Assembly: GCA_019414025.1 (NCBI GenBank)
Contig: DXMU01000037.1
Span: 62,001 to 126,000 of the forward strand
Length of the DNA stretch: 64,000 nucleotides
DNA from: Collinsella sp.
Lineage (GTDB): Bacteria; Actinomycetota; Coriobacteriia; Coriobacteriales; Coriobacteriaceae
Reading direction: 5' to 3'
Shown here: in pieces, positions 9,042-17,065 of the stretch
Position numbering within the stretch: the stretch's first letter is position 1
How the letters are laid out: every line of letters begins with the position of its first letter
The notes under the pieces: generated by a model
The model's input: the letters and a program-made list of their open reading frames with translations, nothing else
Told to the model about the DNA's origin: nothing
Databases searched by the model: none
Made by a program: the position numbers and the translations under genes

Positions 9042-10331
9042 TTAGCGAATGTTGTAGAACGCGGCCTTGCCGGCGTAGCGCGCGCTGCCCTCAAGCTCGT
9101 CCTCGATGCGGATGAGCTGGTTGTACTTGGCGATACGGTCGCTGCGGCACGGGGCGCCCGACTTGATCTGGCCGGCGTTGACGCCCACGACCAGGTCGGC
9201 GATCGTGGAGTCCTCGGTCTCGCCGGAGCGGTGGCTCACGATGCAGGCGTAACCGGCCTCCTTGGCGGTCTCGATGGCCTCGAGCGACTCGGTGAGCGTA
9301 CCGATCTGGTTGACCTTGACCAGGATCGCGTTGGCGGCGCCCAGCTCAATGCCCTTCTTGAGGCGCTCGGTGTTGGTGACGAACAGGTCGTCGCCTACGA
9401 GCTGCACCTTATTGCCAATGCGGCGGGTAAGCTCGACCCAGCCGTCCCAGTCCTCCTCGGCCATGCCGTCCTCGATGGAGATGATGGGATAGGTGTCGAC
9501 GAGCTTCTCCCAGTAATCAACCATCTGGGCACTCGTGTACTCCACGCCCTCGCCCTTGAGCTCGTACATGCCGGTCTCGGCGTTGTAGAACTCGGTCGAG
9601 GCCGGGTCCATGGCGTACATGAAGTCGACGCCGGGCTTAAAGCCGGCCTTCTCCACGGCCTTGGTGATGTACTCGAACGGCTCGGCATTGGTCTTAAGGT
9701 TGGGTGCAAAGCCGCCCTCGTCGCCCACGCCGCCGCCCAGGCCGGCCTCGTGCAGCACGCCCTTGAGGGTGTGGTAGACCTCGGCGCACCAACGCAGGCC
9801 CTCGGCAAAGCTCGGGGCGCCCACCGGCATGATCATGAACTCCTGGAAGTCGACGTTATTGTCGGCATGCACGCCGCCGTTGAGGATGTTCATCATAGGT
9901 GTGGGCAGCAGATGAGCGTTGACGCCGCCCAGGTACTGGTACAGCGACAGGCCCGCCGACTCGGCGGCGGCGCGGGCAACGGCCAGCGACACGCCCAGGA
10001 TGGCGTTGGCACCGAGCTTGGTCTTGTTGGGGGTACCGTCCGCGGCAATCAGCGCGGCATCGACGGCGCGCTGGTCGAAGGCGTCGAGGCCCACGACGGC
10101 GTTAGCGCACTCGTTGTTGACGTGCTCGACGGCCTGCGAAACGCCCTTGCCCAGGTAGCGGCCCTTGTCGCCATCGCGTAGCTCGCAGGCCTCAAAGGCG
10201 CCGGTCGAAGCACCCGAAGGCACCATTGCGCGGCCAAAGCTGCCGTCCTCGAGCACGACCTCGACCTCGACGGTGGGATTGCCGCGGCTGTCGAGTACCT
10301 CGCGACCGTAGACGTCCAAAATATCGCTCAT
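9042..10331 (-). CDS. eno: Enolase (phosphopyruvate hydratase)
   Basis: 429 residues, the standard length. It interconverts 2-phosphoglycerate and phosphoenolpyruvate in glycolysis. The N-terminal capping domain contains REVLDSRGNPTVEVEV and PSGASTG. The barrel shows catalytic and Mg-binding segments: GDEGGFAPN, SIEDGMAEEDWDGW, LVGDDLFVTN, KVNQIGTLTE and SHRSGETEDS. A GAGAGGGAGACAAC ribosome site precedes the ATG. It is monocistronic to the left because a strong terminator follows. Confidence 0.99.
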   Translation of the reverse strand: MSDILDVYGREVLDSRGNPTVEVEVVLEDGSFGRAMVPSGASTGAFEACELRDGDKGRYLGKGVSQAVEHVNNECANAVVGLDAFDQRAVDAALIAADGTPNKTKLGANAILGVSLAVARAAAESAGLSLYQYLGGVNAHLLPTPMMNILNGGVHADNNVDFQEFMIMPVGAPSFAEGLRWCAEVYHTLKGVLHEAGLGGGVGDEGGFAPNLKTNAEPFEYITKAVEKAGFKPGVDFMYAMDPASTEFYNAETGMYELKGEGVEYTSAQMVDYWEKLVDTYPIISIEDGMAEEDWDGWVELTRRIGNKVQLVGDDLFVTNTERLKKGIELGAANAILVKVNQIGTLTESLEAIETAKEAGYACIVSHRSGETEDSTIADLVVGVNAGQIKSGAPCRSDRIAKYNQLIRIEDELEGSARYAGKAAFYNIR

Positions 10332-10479
10332 GTTGTCTCCCTCTCACTTGGAAACGTAGTGGATGCAAGCGACCGGCTGACCGTGCACCATCGGTGCGCC
10401 TCCGTAAGTTAGCCATGTCGCACTTTTTGCATTATGCCCTAAGTTAGCCGAGGGATACACTTGATTTTCGAAAAATTTA

Positions 10480-10516
10480 GCGGGAACGATGAGGCGTGTC
10501 AGCCCGTCGTTCCCGC
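10480..10516 (-). terminator. Terminator of mazG
   Basis: Perfect 10-bp arms GCGGGAACGA (10480–10489) and TCGTTCCCGC (10507–10516). On the minus strand the hairpin is followed by TAAATTTTT. It starts 5 bases after the mazG stop. Confidence 0.85.
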
Positions 10517-10520
10517 AGTC

Positions 10521-11381
10521 TTACTCCTCCGCCTTTGCGGCATCCCACAGGTCGTTGAGGCCGTGGGTCGAAAGCTCGGCAAGATCCACGTGGGCATCGG
10601 ACGCCATCTGCTCCATCGCGGCCCAGCGACGGCGGAACTTTGCCGTGCTGGCGCGCAGGGCACTCTCGGCGTCGATCCCCTCTTTGCGCGCGACGTTGAC
10701 CAAGGCAAAGAGCAGGTCGCCAAACTCCATTTCGCGCTCGGGCGAGCCAGGGGCCTCGGCCTCAAACTCGGCACGTTCCTCGGCGACCTCGTCCCACACG
10801 TCCTGGACCGTCTCCCACTCAAAGCCCACGGCAGCCGCCTTGCGCGACACCTTCTGAGCCTGCATCAGCGCCGGCAGATGCGTGGGCACGCCGTCGAGCA
10901 GACCCTCGGGCGCGGCCTCGCCCGCCGCCACGGCCTTGTCCTTGGCAGCCCTCTCGGCAAGCTTGACCTCGTCCCAAATCTTGAGTACCTCGTCGGAACT
11001 GTCAGCATCTACATCGCCAAACACGTGCGGATGACGGCGGATGAGCTTGGCATCGATATCACGCGCCACGTCGGCCAGTGTAAACTCGCCGGCGTCAGCA
11101 GCAATCTGCGCATGCAGCACGACCTGCATGAGCACGTCGCCCAGCTCCTCGCGTAGGTGGACCGCGTCATCCGCCTCGATGCAGTCGAGCGCCTCGTAGG
11201 CCTCCTCGATCATGTTCTTGCCAATGCTGCGGTGCGTCTGCTCACGGTCCCACGGGCAGCCATCGGGCTGACGCAGGCGCCAGATGGTCTGCACCAGATG
11301 CTGCAGCTCGGTCGACGCGTCTACCAGCGTAGACAGATCGCGCGATCCCTCGGCATTTTGCTGAGCCATGTGCTGCGCCAT
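10521..11381 (-). CDS. mazG: Nucleoside triphosphate pyrophosphohydrolase MazG
   Basis: 286 residues with two MazG modules. The first has GCPWDREQTHRSI, then EEAYEALDCIE and REELGDVLMQVVLHAQ, the EExxE...ExxD Mg-binding pattern. The second has the weaker EEVAEERAEFEAE and EFGDLLFALVNVARKEG. It hydrolyses NTPs and dNTPs to monophosphates and pyrophosphate, cleaning the nucleotide pool and modulating ppGpp. The start at 11381 follows a GGAGGAGGAG ribosome site that lies inside the last codons of the upstream phosphodiesterase gene, so the two are translationally close. Confidence 0.93.
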   Translation of the reverse strand: MAQHMAQQNAEGSRDLSTLVDASTELQHLVQTIWRLRQPDGCPWDREQTHRSIGKNMIEEAYEALDCIEADDAVHLREELGDVLMQVVLHAQIAADAGEFTLADVARDIDAKLIRRHPHVFGDVDADSSDEVLKIWDEVKLAERAAKDKAVAAGEAAPEGLLDGVPTHLPALMQAQKVSRKAAAVGFEWETVQDVWDEVAEERAEFEAEAPGSPEREMEFGDLLFALVNVARKEGIDAESALRASTAKFRRRWAAMEQMASDAHVDLAELSTHGLNDLWDAAKAEE

Positions 11382-11383
11382 GG

Positions 11384-11932
11384 CTACTCCTCCTCCAGGA
11401 TCACGTGGCGGAACGCGCCGTTCTCGTAGATGCCATAGCTGTGCGTGCCGTCCTTGGGAATGCTCACGCTACCGGGGTTGAAGAGCCACAGGCCCGGGTG
11501 CGCGGCGCTTTCCTCGTTGACCTTGATGTGCGTATGGCCGTAGACGAGCGCGGAGCCCTCGGGCAGCGCGGGCGCGTGGTCGACGCTGTTGTGCATGCCG
11601 GCGCCAAAGACGTGGCCGTGCGTCAGGAACAGCTCGCGGCCGGTCTCGTCGAACAGCGTGGCGTAGTCGGCCATGACGGGAAAGTCGAGGACCATCTGGT
11701 CGACCTCGGCGTCGCAGTTGCCGCGCACCGCGATGATGCGGTCGGCTAGGGCGTTGAGCAGCGGAATCACGCGCTTGGGAGCATAGTCGCGCGGCAGGTC
11801 GTTGCGCGGACCGTGGTAGAGCAGGTCGCCCAGCAGAACGATGCGGTCGGGCTGCTCGGACTCGATGGCGGTGACCAGGCGCTCGGTCCAGTATGCCGAG
11901 CCGTGGATGTCGGAGGCGACGAGGTATTTCAT
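11384..11932 (-). CDS. YfcE/MJ0936-type metallophosphoesterase
   Basis: 182 residues from the ATG at 11932 (GAAAGGATCTCCCC upstream); the in-frame extension to 11992 lacks a ribosome site. The calcineurin-like metal site is complete: SDIHGS, LLGDLLYHGPRN, VRGNCDAEVD, LTHGH and YGHTHI. This is the small phosphodiesterase subfamily (YfcE-like). It hydrolyses phosphodiesters in vitro; the natural substrate is not established. It forms an operon with mazG. Confidence 0.92.
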   Translation of the reverse strand: MKYLVASDIHGSAYWTERLVTAIESEQPDRIVLLGDLLYHGPRNDLPRDYAPKRVIPLLNALADRIIAVRGNCDAEVDQMVLDFPVMADYATLFDETGRELFLTHGHVFGAGMHNSVDHAPALPEGSALVYGHTHIKVNEESAAHPGLWLFNPGSVSIPKDGTHSYGIYENGAFRHVILEEE

Positions 11933-11988
11933 GGGGAGATCCTTTCGAATGGGGTTGATGGGGCGGGTGTGGCGCGTCGCCGACCGTG

Positions 11989-12474
11989 TCACTCAAATTG
12001 CAGAGCCGCGGCTTGTGCTGTCTGCATCACGCGCTGGAGCGGCACATTATGCTCGCGAGCGAGACGGGCGCAGTCCTCGTACTCGGGCGCTGCACGCTCG
12101 CTGCCATCGGGCAGGGTCGCCACCTTAACGGATACCTCGCCCCATGGCGTCGTTACGCGCTCAAAGCGGCGTGGCAGGCAAACGCGTTCCATCACCTGGC
12201 GACGAATGGCGTTGGTCGTGGTCTCCAAAAAGATAATCGTCTGCAAGCGCTCGATATCATCGTGCGAGCAGATTACTTGCAGCTGCCAGCCGGGGCGGCC
12301 CTTTTTGCAGTAAAGCGGCAACCAATGCACCTCGCGGGCGCCGGCCTTGCGCAGGCAATCGGCAGCGTAGGCAAGCACCTCGGGCGACGCATCATCGATG
12401 TCGCACTCCAGCTTGACGATAGTTTCGGGCGCATCGGTCTCGCGAGACAGCGGGGATGTGCTATCGCATTGCAT
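11989..12474 (-). CDS. LarC C-terminal domain (nickel-pincer cofactor nickel insertion)
   Basis: 161 residues from the ATG at 12474 (GGAAAGGAG eight bases upstream). The sequence matches only the C-terminal half of LarC: VKLECDIDDASPEVLAYAADCL, then KKGRPGWQLQVICS and FLETTTNAIR. Full-length LarC, often made by a programmed frameshift between larC1 and larC2, is about 400 residues. No LarC1 half, larB or larE is nearby. LarC inserts nickel into the pincer cofactor of lactate racemase-type enzymes in a CTP-dependent way. The half protein may act with a LarC1 encoded elsewhere or have another role. Confidence 0.75.
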   Translation of the reverse strand: MQCDSTSPLSRETDAPETIVKLECDIDDASPEVLAYAADCLRKAGAREVHWLPLYCKKGRPGWQLQVICSHDDIERLQTIIFLETTTNAIRRQVMERVCLPRRFERVTTPWGEVSVKVATLPDGSERAAPEYEDCARLAREHNVPLQRVMQTAQAAALQFE

Positions 12475-12580
12475 ACGGTCCGGCTCCTTTCCGCGCGGGC
12501 TCGTTTTGTTCATCCAAACGCTAGCACATCGGACGTGGCACAAGCGTGACTTTCGTCCGTCGCCGCCCTTGCCCCCATCC

Positions 12581-12645
12581 AAACGTGTACGTCAGCCTCC
12601 AAACATGTCATTATTTGTCGGTTTTGGAGGCTGACGTACACGTTT
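12581..12645. repeat. 23-bp perfect inverted repeat in a divergent promoter region
   Basis: Arms 12581–12603 and 12623–12645 are exact reverse complements around a 19-base AT-richer loop. It sits midway between the divergent LarC-like and histidinol-phosphatase genes. There is no T-tract in either direction except a short TTTT on the right. It may be an operator, a stem-loop or a cruciform-forming site. Confidence 0.8.
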
Positions 12646-12773
12646 TGAGAGCAAGCGAGGCCGCACCACGCGCCGCGCAACCTTTCCAATCGATTTCGAT
12701 CCCCGGCGTGCGCGGCGTGTTGAGAGCTGCACCATTACAATGGAGCGGATTCACCAAATGCAAAGGAGTCGCC

Positions 12774-13685
12774 ATGCCCGCCTGCCCGCTGGTCGATTGC
12801 CATACTCATACCTCGTTCTCGGACGGGCACGCCTCGTTCGAGGACAACGTCCGTGCCGCTGCTGCCGCCGGCTGCCGCGTCATGGTCTCGACCGACCACC
12901 TTACCCTGCCCGCCAGTATGGATGCTAACTGCGAGGTGCAGGTCGTCGAGGGCGACTTGCCGGCACATCGTTTGGCCTTTGAGGACGCCCGCAAACTCGC
13001 CGCGCAGATTGCGCCGGAGCTCACCTTTATCTACGGTTTTGAATGCGATTGGTACGAGGGCTGCGAGCCCTTGGTAGAGCACTGGTCCCAGGGCGCCGTC
13101 GTACGTCTGGGCAGCGTGCACTGGATTGGCAACCCGGGCGATATTGCGGCAGGCGCCGCGGGCACGGCAGGGACAGAGGACGTCGCGCGCCCCGATACAC
13201 CCGATTCCCTTTGCGGTTGGATCGACGACGATACCAACTTGCATGTTTGGGAAAACTTAGGCGTGCGCGGCGCGTGGGAGTGCTACGTCGACGACTGGTG
13301 CCGTGCTTGCGAAAGCTCACTCAACTTTGACGCGATGGCCCATCCCGACCTGGTCATGCGCTTTTCGAAGGACGGCTTTGCACCCGACTTTGACCCCGCG
13401 CCGTTTTGGGAGCAGATGGCCGAATGCGCCCACGATACGGGTCGCCGCGTTGAGGTCTCGACCGCCGCACCGCGCAAGGGGCTCGACGATTACTACCCCG
13501 CGACCGGGCTGTTGCGCCGCTTCGCCCATGCCGAGGTGCCCATCACCTTTGGCTCGGACGCGCACCGCGCCTGCGACATCTGCTGGAACATCCGCGAGGC
13601 CCAGGCCCACGCCTACGACTGCGGCTACCGGGCCTTCGATATCCCCCACCCCACCGGCGAATGGGAATCCACGCCCCTCGCCTAA
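12774..13685 (+). CDS. hisK: Histidinol-phosphatase, PHP family
   Basis: 303 residues from the ATG at 12774, preceded by AAAGGAG at 12762–12768; the longer open frame upstream crosses the 12.6-kb palindrome and is not used. PHP metal-binding motifs are visible: DCHTHTSFSDGH at the N-terminus, STDHLTLP, FECDWYEG, LGSVHWIG, MAHPDLV and FGSDAHRACD. It dephosphorylates histidinol phosphate, the step before HisD. It is convergent with the his operon ending at 13713, so it supplies the phosphatase that the single-domain HisB lacks. Insertion of an alanine/glycine-rich loop (about 125–140) is seen. Confidence 0.92.
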   Translation: MPACPLVDCHTHTSFSDGHASFEDNVRAAAAAGCRVMVSTDHLTLPASMDANCEVQVVEGDLPAHRLAFEDARKLAAQIAPELTFIYGFECDWYEGCEPLVEHWSQGAVVRLGSVHWIGNPGDIAAGAAGTAGTEDVARPDTPDSLCGWIDDDTNLHVWENLGVRGAWECYVDDWCRACESSLNFDAMAHPDLVMRFSKDGFAPDFDPAPFWEQMAECAHDTGRRVEVSTAAPRKGLDDYYPATGLLRRFAHAEVPITFGSDAHRACDICWNIREAQAHAYDCGYRAFDIPHPTGEWESTPLA

Positions 13686-13712
13686 CTAGTCGTTTAAGAA
13701 CGTCCCCAATGA

Positions 13713-14030
13713 CTAGTGGCGGCGGGCGTTGAGTTCGCCGGCCAGTTCGTCGAGGGTGATGCCGTAGCGCTCGAGCGTCACGAGCAGGTGGTAGATCAGG
13801 TCGCCGGCCTCGTAGCGGATGTGATCGTGGTCGTTATCCTTGCAGGCCATGATCACCTCGCTCGCCTCCTCGGCAAGCTTCTTGAGAAGCTCGTCCTCGA
13901 CGTCGGTCAGCAGACGCGCGGTATAGCTCTCCTGCGGCGATGCGTCGCGACGACTGTGAATCACCTCGGCCAGTCCCGTCAGCGTCTCACCGATGTTTCC
14001 CGGCTGCACGTTAGCTGTTCTGACTCCCAT
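13713..14030 (-). CDS. hisE: Phosphoribosyl-ATP pyrophosphatase
   Basis: 105 residues. All-alpha MazG-like fold with RLLTDVEDELLKKLAEEASEV and ACKDNDHDHIRYEAGDLIYHLLV, giving the EExxE and ExxD metal ligands. It converts phosphoribosyl-ATP to phosphoribosyl-AMP, the second step of histidine synthesis. GAGAGGAA precedes the ATG. It is the last gene of the leftward his operon, 15 bases after the small ORF at 14046. Confidence 0.96.
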   Translation of the reverse strand: MGVRTANVQPGNIGETLTGLAEVIHSRRDASPQESYTARLLTDVEDELLKKLAEEASEVIMACKDNDHDHIRYEAGDLIYHLLVTLERYGITLDELAGELNARRH

Positions 14031-14045
14031 GGTTATTTCCTCTCG

Positions 14046-14273
14046 TTACTGCAGCGTAAAGTAGGTACCGGCCTCATCGAACCGAGGCTTTGCGCCCTTT
14101 TTCTCAAAGAACTCGACGATGACGGCATGGGCCTCATCGAGCCTTTCCTTCTCGGCCTCGAGCCAAAGCGACTGCGCCCCGCAGGCATCAGTCAGGTGCA
14201 CGCGGCATGGCACGCCCGCGCGGAGGAGCTCGGTGTTGCATTCGGCGACCTCGAACGGCGTCACGACTTTCAT
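14046..14273 (-). CDS. Small conserved-looking protein inside the his operon
   Basis: 75 residues, start ATG overlapping the hisI stop by four bases (ATGA). The sequence has a short KVVTPFEVAECNTELLRAG start and a helix-rich acidic middle, and no cysteine pair or catalytic motif I recognise apart from a TDACGAQS segment. Coupling to hisI and hisE suggests it is real and co-expressed. Its function is unknown; a role in the pathway is only suggested by position. Confidence 0.75.
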   Translation of the reverse strand: MKVVTPFEVAECNTELLRAGVPCRVHLTDACGAQSLWLEAEKERLDEAHAVIVEFFEKKGAKPRFDEAGTYFTLQ

Positions 14274-14611
14274 CGCACTCCCCCTTCCACGCGCTTAAAG
14301 AAGCAGGTACGGTTGCCGGTATGGCAGGCCGGGCCCGGTGAGTCCACCTTGACCAGCAGCGTATCGCTATCGCAGTCGGCCCAGAGCTCCTTGACCTCCT
14401 GCATGTTGCCACTCGTCGCGCCCTTGTTCCAGAGCTCCTGACGGCTGCGACTCCAAAACCACGTGGTCCCGGTCTTGAGCGTCAGCCCCACCGATTCCTC
14501 GTTCATCCAAGCAACCATAAGCACCTCACCGGTGTCATGCTGCTGAACCACGCAAGGAATCAGCCCGCGGGCGTCGTATTTAAGCTCGGTAGCATTTATT
14601 ACCTCAGTCAT
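14270..14611 (-). CDS. hisI: Phosphoribosyl-AMP cyclohydrolase
   Basis: 113 residues from the ATG at 14611, which has GGGAG five bases upstream; the tandem ATG at 14614 is too close to it, and the frame to 14749 runs into an inverted-repeat element. Zn/Mg motifs are complete: LMVAWMNEESV, TTWFWSRSRQELWNKGATSGN, DCDSDTLLV and GPACHTGNRTCFF. It opens the adenine ring of phosphoribosyl-AMP. HisI and HisE are separate proteins here. Confidence 0.96.
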   Translation of the reverse strand: MTEVINATELKYDARGLIPCVVQQHDTGEVLMVAWMNEESVGLTLKTGTTWFWSRSRQELWNKGATSGNMQEVKELWADCDSDTLLVKVDSPGPACHTGNRTCFFKRVEGGVR

Positions 14612-14659
14612 CATTTCTCCCAAGTAACAAACGAAATCCCACAGGTCGGCGAGGGTTGT

Positions 14660-14745
14660 CCAGGTGCCGCAGGTTGCCGCGAAAGAGGAGCGACGCGTAC
14701 TTTGGTACGCGAGCGACGGTTTGAGCGGCAAGATGCGGTGCCTGG
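14660..14745. repeat. Imperfect palindromic element between hisF and hisI
   Basis: The outer parts 14660–14680 and 14725–14745 are imperfect reverse complements and the centre reads GCGTACTTTGGTACGC. About 86 bp long, it fills most of the only large gap in the his operon and could form one extended mRNA hairpin before hisI. Confidence 0.6.
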
Positions 14746-14758
14746 GCAAGCCGCAGCA

Positions 14759-15541
14759 CTAGAAGTCCAGCCTCACAGGGATGCCTTGGCTGGCCATATA
14801 CTCCTTCACCTGGCGAATGCTGAAAGTTCCAAAGTGAAAGACGCTCGCCGCCAGCACGGCATCGGCCTCGCCCTCGATCACGCCCTCGGCAAAATGCTCG
14901 AGCGTGCCCACGCCGCCGCTTGCGATCACCGGGATCGGCACCGCGCGCGCCACGGCGCGGGTGAGCGCCAGGTCAAAGCCAGCCTTGGTGCCGTCGCGAT
15001 CCATGCTGGTGAGCAAGATCTCACCGGCGCCGCGACGAGCCGCTTCCTCGGCCCACGCCACCGCATCGATACCCGTGGCGTTGCGACCGCCCGCCGTGAA
15101 GACCTCCCACTTGTCGGCATCCGGCTGACCGGGCAGGCCCACGCGCTTGGCATCAATCGCCACGACCACGGCCTGGCTGCCAAACGCCGCGGCGGCCTGG
15201 CTGATCAACGACGGATCGCGCACGGCGGCAGAGTTAAGCGACACCTTGTCGGCACCGGCGGCAACCATGGTTCGCATGCCCGCCAAGTCGCGGAAACCGC
15301 CGCCCACGGTATAGGGAATAGCGAGCTCCTCGGCCGCGTGCGCCGCCATCTCGATGGTCGTCGCGCGGTTGTCGCTCGTCGCGGTAATGTCCAGGAAGAC
15401 GACCTCGTCTGCACCCTCGCGGTCGTAGGCGCGCGCCAGCTCCACCGGGTCGCCAGCATCGCGCAGGCTCACAAAGTTGACGCCCTTGACCACGCGGCCG
15501 TCCTTAACATCCAGACAGGGAATCACGCGTTTGGCAAGCAT
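14759..15541 (-). CDS. hisF: Imidazole glycerol phosphate synthase, cyclase subunit
   Basis: 260 residues. TIM barrel with N-terminal MLAKRVIPCLDVKDGRVVKG, catalytic Asp in the first strand (CLDVKDG) and on strand 5 (LLTSMDRDGTKAGFD), and phosphate loops VGGGFRD and ASGGVG. It uses ammonia from HisH to form imidazole glycerol phosphate and AICAR. It starts 3 bases after the hisA stop. Confidence 0.98.
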   Translation of the reverse strand: MLAKRVIPCLDVKDGRVVKGVNFVSLRDAGDPVELARAYDREGADEVVFLDITATSDNRATTIEMAAHAAEELAIPYTVGGGFRDLAGMRTMVAAGADKVSLNSAAVRDPSLISQAAAAFGSQAVVVAIDAKRVGLPGQPDADKWEVFTAGGRNATGIDAVAWAEEAARRGAGEILLTSMDRDGTKAGFDLALTRAVARAVPIPVIASGGVGTLEHFAEGVIEGEADAVLAASVFHFGTFSIRQVKEYMASQGIPVRLDF

Positions 15542-15544
15542 GGG

Positions 15545-16288
15545 CTACTCCTTCCCTCGGGCGGCGGCCAACGCCTGGGCCAGCGTAAAGTTGCCCTCGT
15601 AGAGCGCACGACCGGTAATGGCACCCTCGATGGCATCCTCGCCCACCGCGGCCAGTGCGCGGATATCGTCGAGCGTCGAGATGCCGCCCGAAGCCACGAC
15701 GGGAAAGCCCGCGACCTCGGCCACATGGCGATACGCCGCCACGTCGATGCCCGTCTGCATGCCATCGCGCGCGATGTCGGTATACACCAGATGCTTAAAG
15801 CCCAGCTCGGTGAGCTGCGCCACGGCGTCGTCGAGCGCCACACCCGCGCCGTCGCGCCAACCATTCACCTTGACCTGGCCGTCACAGGCGGCAATGTCTG
15901 CCACCAGTAACTCGCCAAAGCCTTGCGCCGCCACCTCGGCAAATCCCGGCTCGGTCACGAGCACCGTGCCTAGCGCGATGCGACGCGCGCCGTAGCCGGC
16001 CAGCTCGTCGATGCGCGCGAGCGAACGAACGCCGCCGCCCACGTCCGCGGACAGACCGTCGACGCCGCAGATGGCCTTAATCGCTGCCGAGTTGGCAGCG
16101 CACGCGTCCTCGTCCTCGCCAAAGGCAGCGGACAGGTCGACGACGTGCACCCAGCTCGCGCCCTGCTCGGCAAAGGAGCGGGCAACGGCCACGGGGTCGT
16201 CAGAATACACCTTACAGCGGCTCCGGTCGCCGCGCTCCAGGCGCACGACCTTGCCGCCGATCAAATCGATTGCGGGAAACAGAATCAT
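15545..16288 (-). CDS. hisA: ProFAR isomerase
   Basis: 247 residues. TIM barrel with N-terminal LFPAIDLIGGKVVRLERGD (catalytic Asp in PAIDL), HVVDLSAAFGED, DVGGGVRS, VYTDIARDGMQTG and ASGGIST. It catalyses the Amadori rearrangement of phosphoribosyl-formimino-AICAR phosphate. The start overlaps the hisH stop by four bases. Confidence 0.98.
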   Translation of the reverse strand: MILFPAIDLIGGKVVRLERGDRSRCKVYSDDPVAVARSFAEQGASWVHVVDLSAAFGEDEDACAANSAAIKAICGVDGLSADVGGGVRSLARIDELAGYGARRIALGTVLVTEPGFAEVAAQGFGELLVADIAACDGQVKVNGWRDGAGVALDDAVAQLTELGFKHLVYTDIARDGMQTGIDVAAYRHVAEVAGFPVVASGGISTLDDIRALAAVGEDAIEGAITGRALYEGNFTLAQALAAARGKE

Positions 16289-16986
16289 CGGCCGGCCCCC
16301 TCGACGATGCTCACGAAGTTCTTAAGGATGCGCTGACCCAGCGCAGAGGATTTCTCGGGATGGAACTGGCAGCCCCACACGCTGCCGTGGCGCACGATGC
16401 ACGGGAAGCTCCGTGTATAGTGCGTGCGCGCCAACACATCGGCGCCATCGACGTCGTCGGCCACCGCGTAGCTGTGAGTGAAATACATGTTGGCGCCCTC
16501 GGCAAAACCGGCAAGCAACGGATCGGCCGCACCGGCGGGCGTCATGCGCACCTGGTCCCAGCCCACGTGCGGGACCTTCAGACGGCTCGACTCCAGGTGC
16601 GTGCACGAGCCACGCATGATGCCCAGGCCATCGACCCAGAGACCACCGGCCTGCTCGGAGGCATCGTCGTCCGCGTCCGCGTCCTCGTTCGCAGGCACGC
16701 CCTCGTTGCCGCGCTCAAAAAACAGCTGAAGGCCCAGGCAGATGCCGAGCAGCGGAGTTCCGGCGGCAACGGCATCGAGCACGGCCACCTCCTCGCCGCT
16801 CTGACGCATAAAGGCGATCGCGTCATAGAACGCACCCACGCCCGGGATGACCAGGCCGTCGGCGTTGCGGATCTGCTCCGGATCGTCCGACGTGCAGGCG
16901 GCAGCACCGGCGCGCGCAAGCCCGCGCACGACGCTCGACAAGTTGCCCTTGTGGTAGTCGACCACCACGATCTTCGGTTCGCCCAC
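16285..16986 (-). CDS. hisH: Imidazole glycerol phosphate synthase, glutaminase subunit
   Basis: 233 residues from a GTG at 16986, chosen because GGAGGGG lies four bases upstream and the canonical N-terminus (KIVVVDYHKGNL) begins four residues later; upstream ATGs at 17019 and 17037 give an atypical extension. The class I glutamine amidotransferase triad is present: Cys in LLGICLGLQLFFE, and His and Glu in GCQFHPEKSS. An acidic insertion (EDADADDDASEQ) lies after the nucleophile. It supplies ammonia to HisF. Confidence 0.95.
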   Translation of the reverse strand: MGEPKIVVVDYHKGNLSSVVRGLARAGAAACTSDDPEQIRNADGLVIPGVGAFYDAIAFMRQSGEEVAVLDAVAAGTPLLGICLGLQLFFERGNEGVPANEDADADDDASEQAGGLWVDGLGIMRGSCTHLESSRLKVPHVGWDQVRMTPAGAADPLLAGFAEGANMYFTHSYAVADDVDGADVLARTHYTRSFPCIVRHGSVWGCQFHPEKSSALGQRILKNFVSIVEGAGR

Positions 16987-17011
16987 GCGACCCCTCCACT
17001 TCTCATCATCC

Positions 17012-17052
17012 AAAACCATCACAAAGAGGACAGGCATCTTCGTGGTGGTTTT
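17012..17052 (-). other. Intercistronic hairpin between hisB and hisH
   Basis: AAAACCATCACAAAGA (17012–17027) pairs with TCTTCGTGGTGGTTTT (17037–17052), two mismatched or wobble positions. It lies in the 79-base hisB–hisH spacer and could tune mRNA stability or partial termination. Confidence 0.6.
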
Positions 17053-17065
17053 ACCCTTGTGACGG

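Noticed and set aside
14537..15910. 457-residue plus-strand frame
   Set aside because: Antisense to hisI, hisF and hisA, which have clear motifs; shadow frame.
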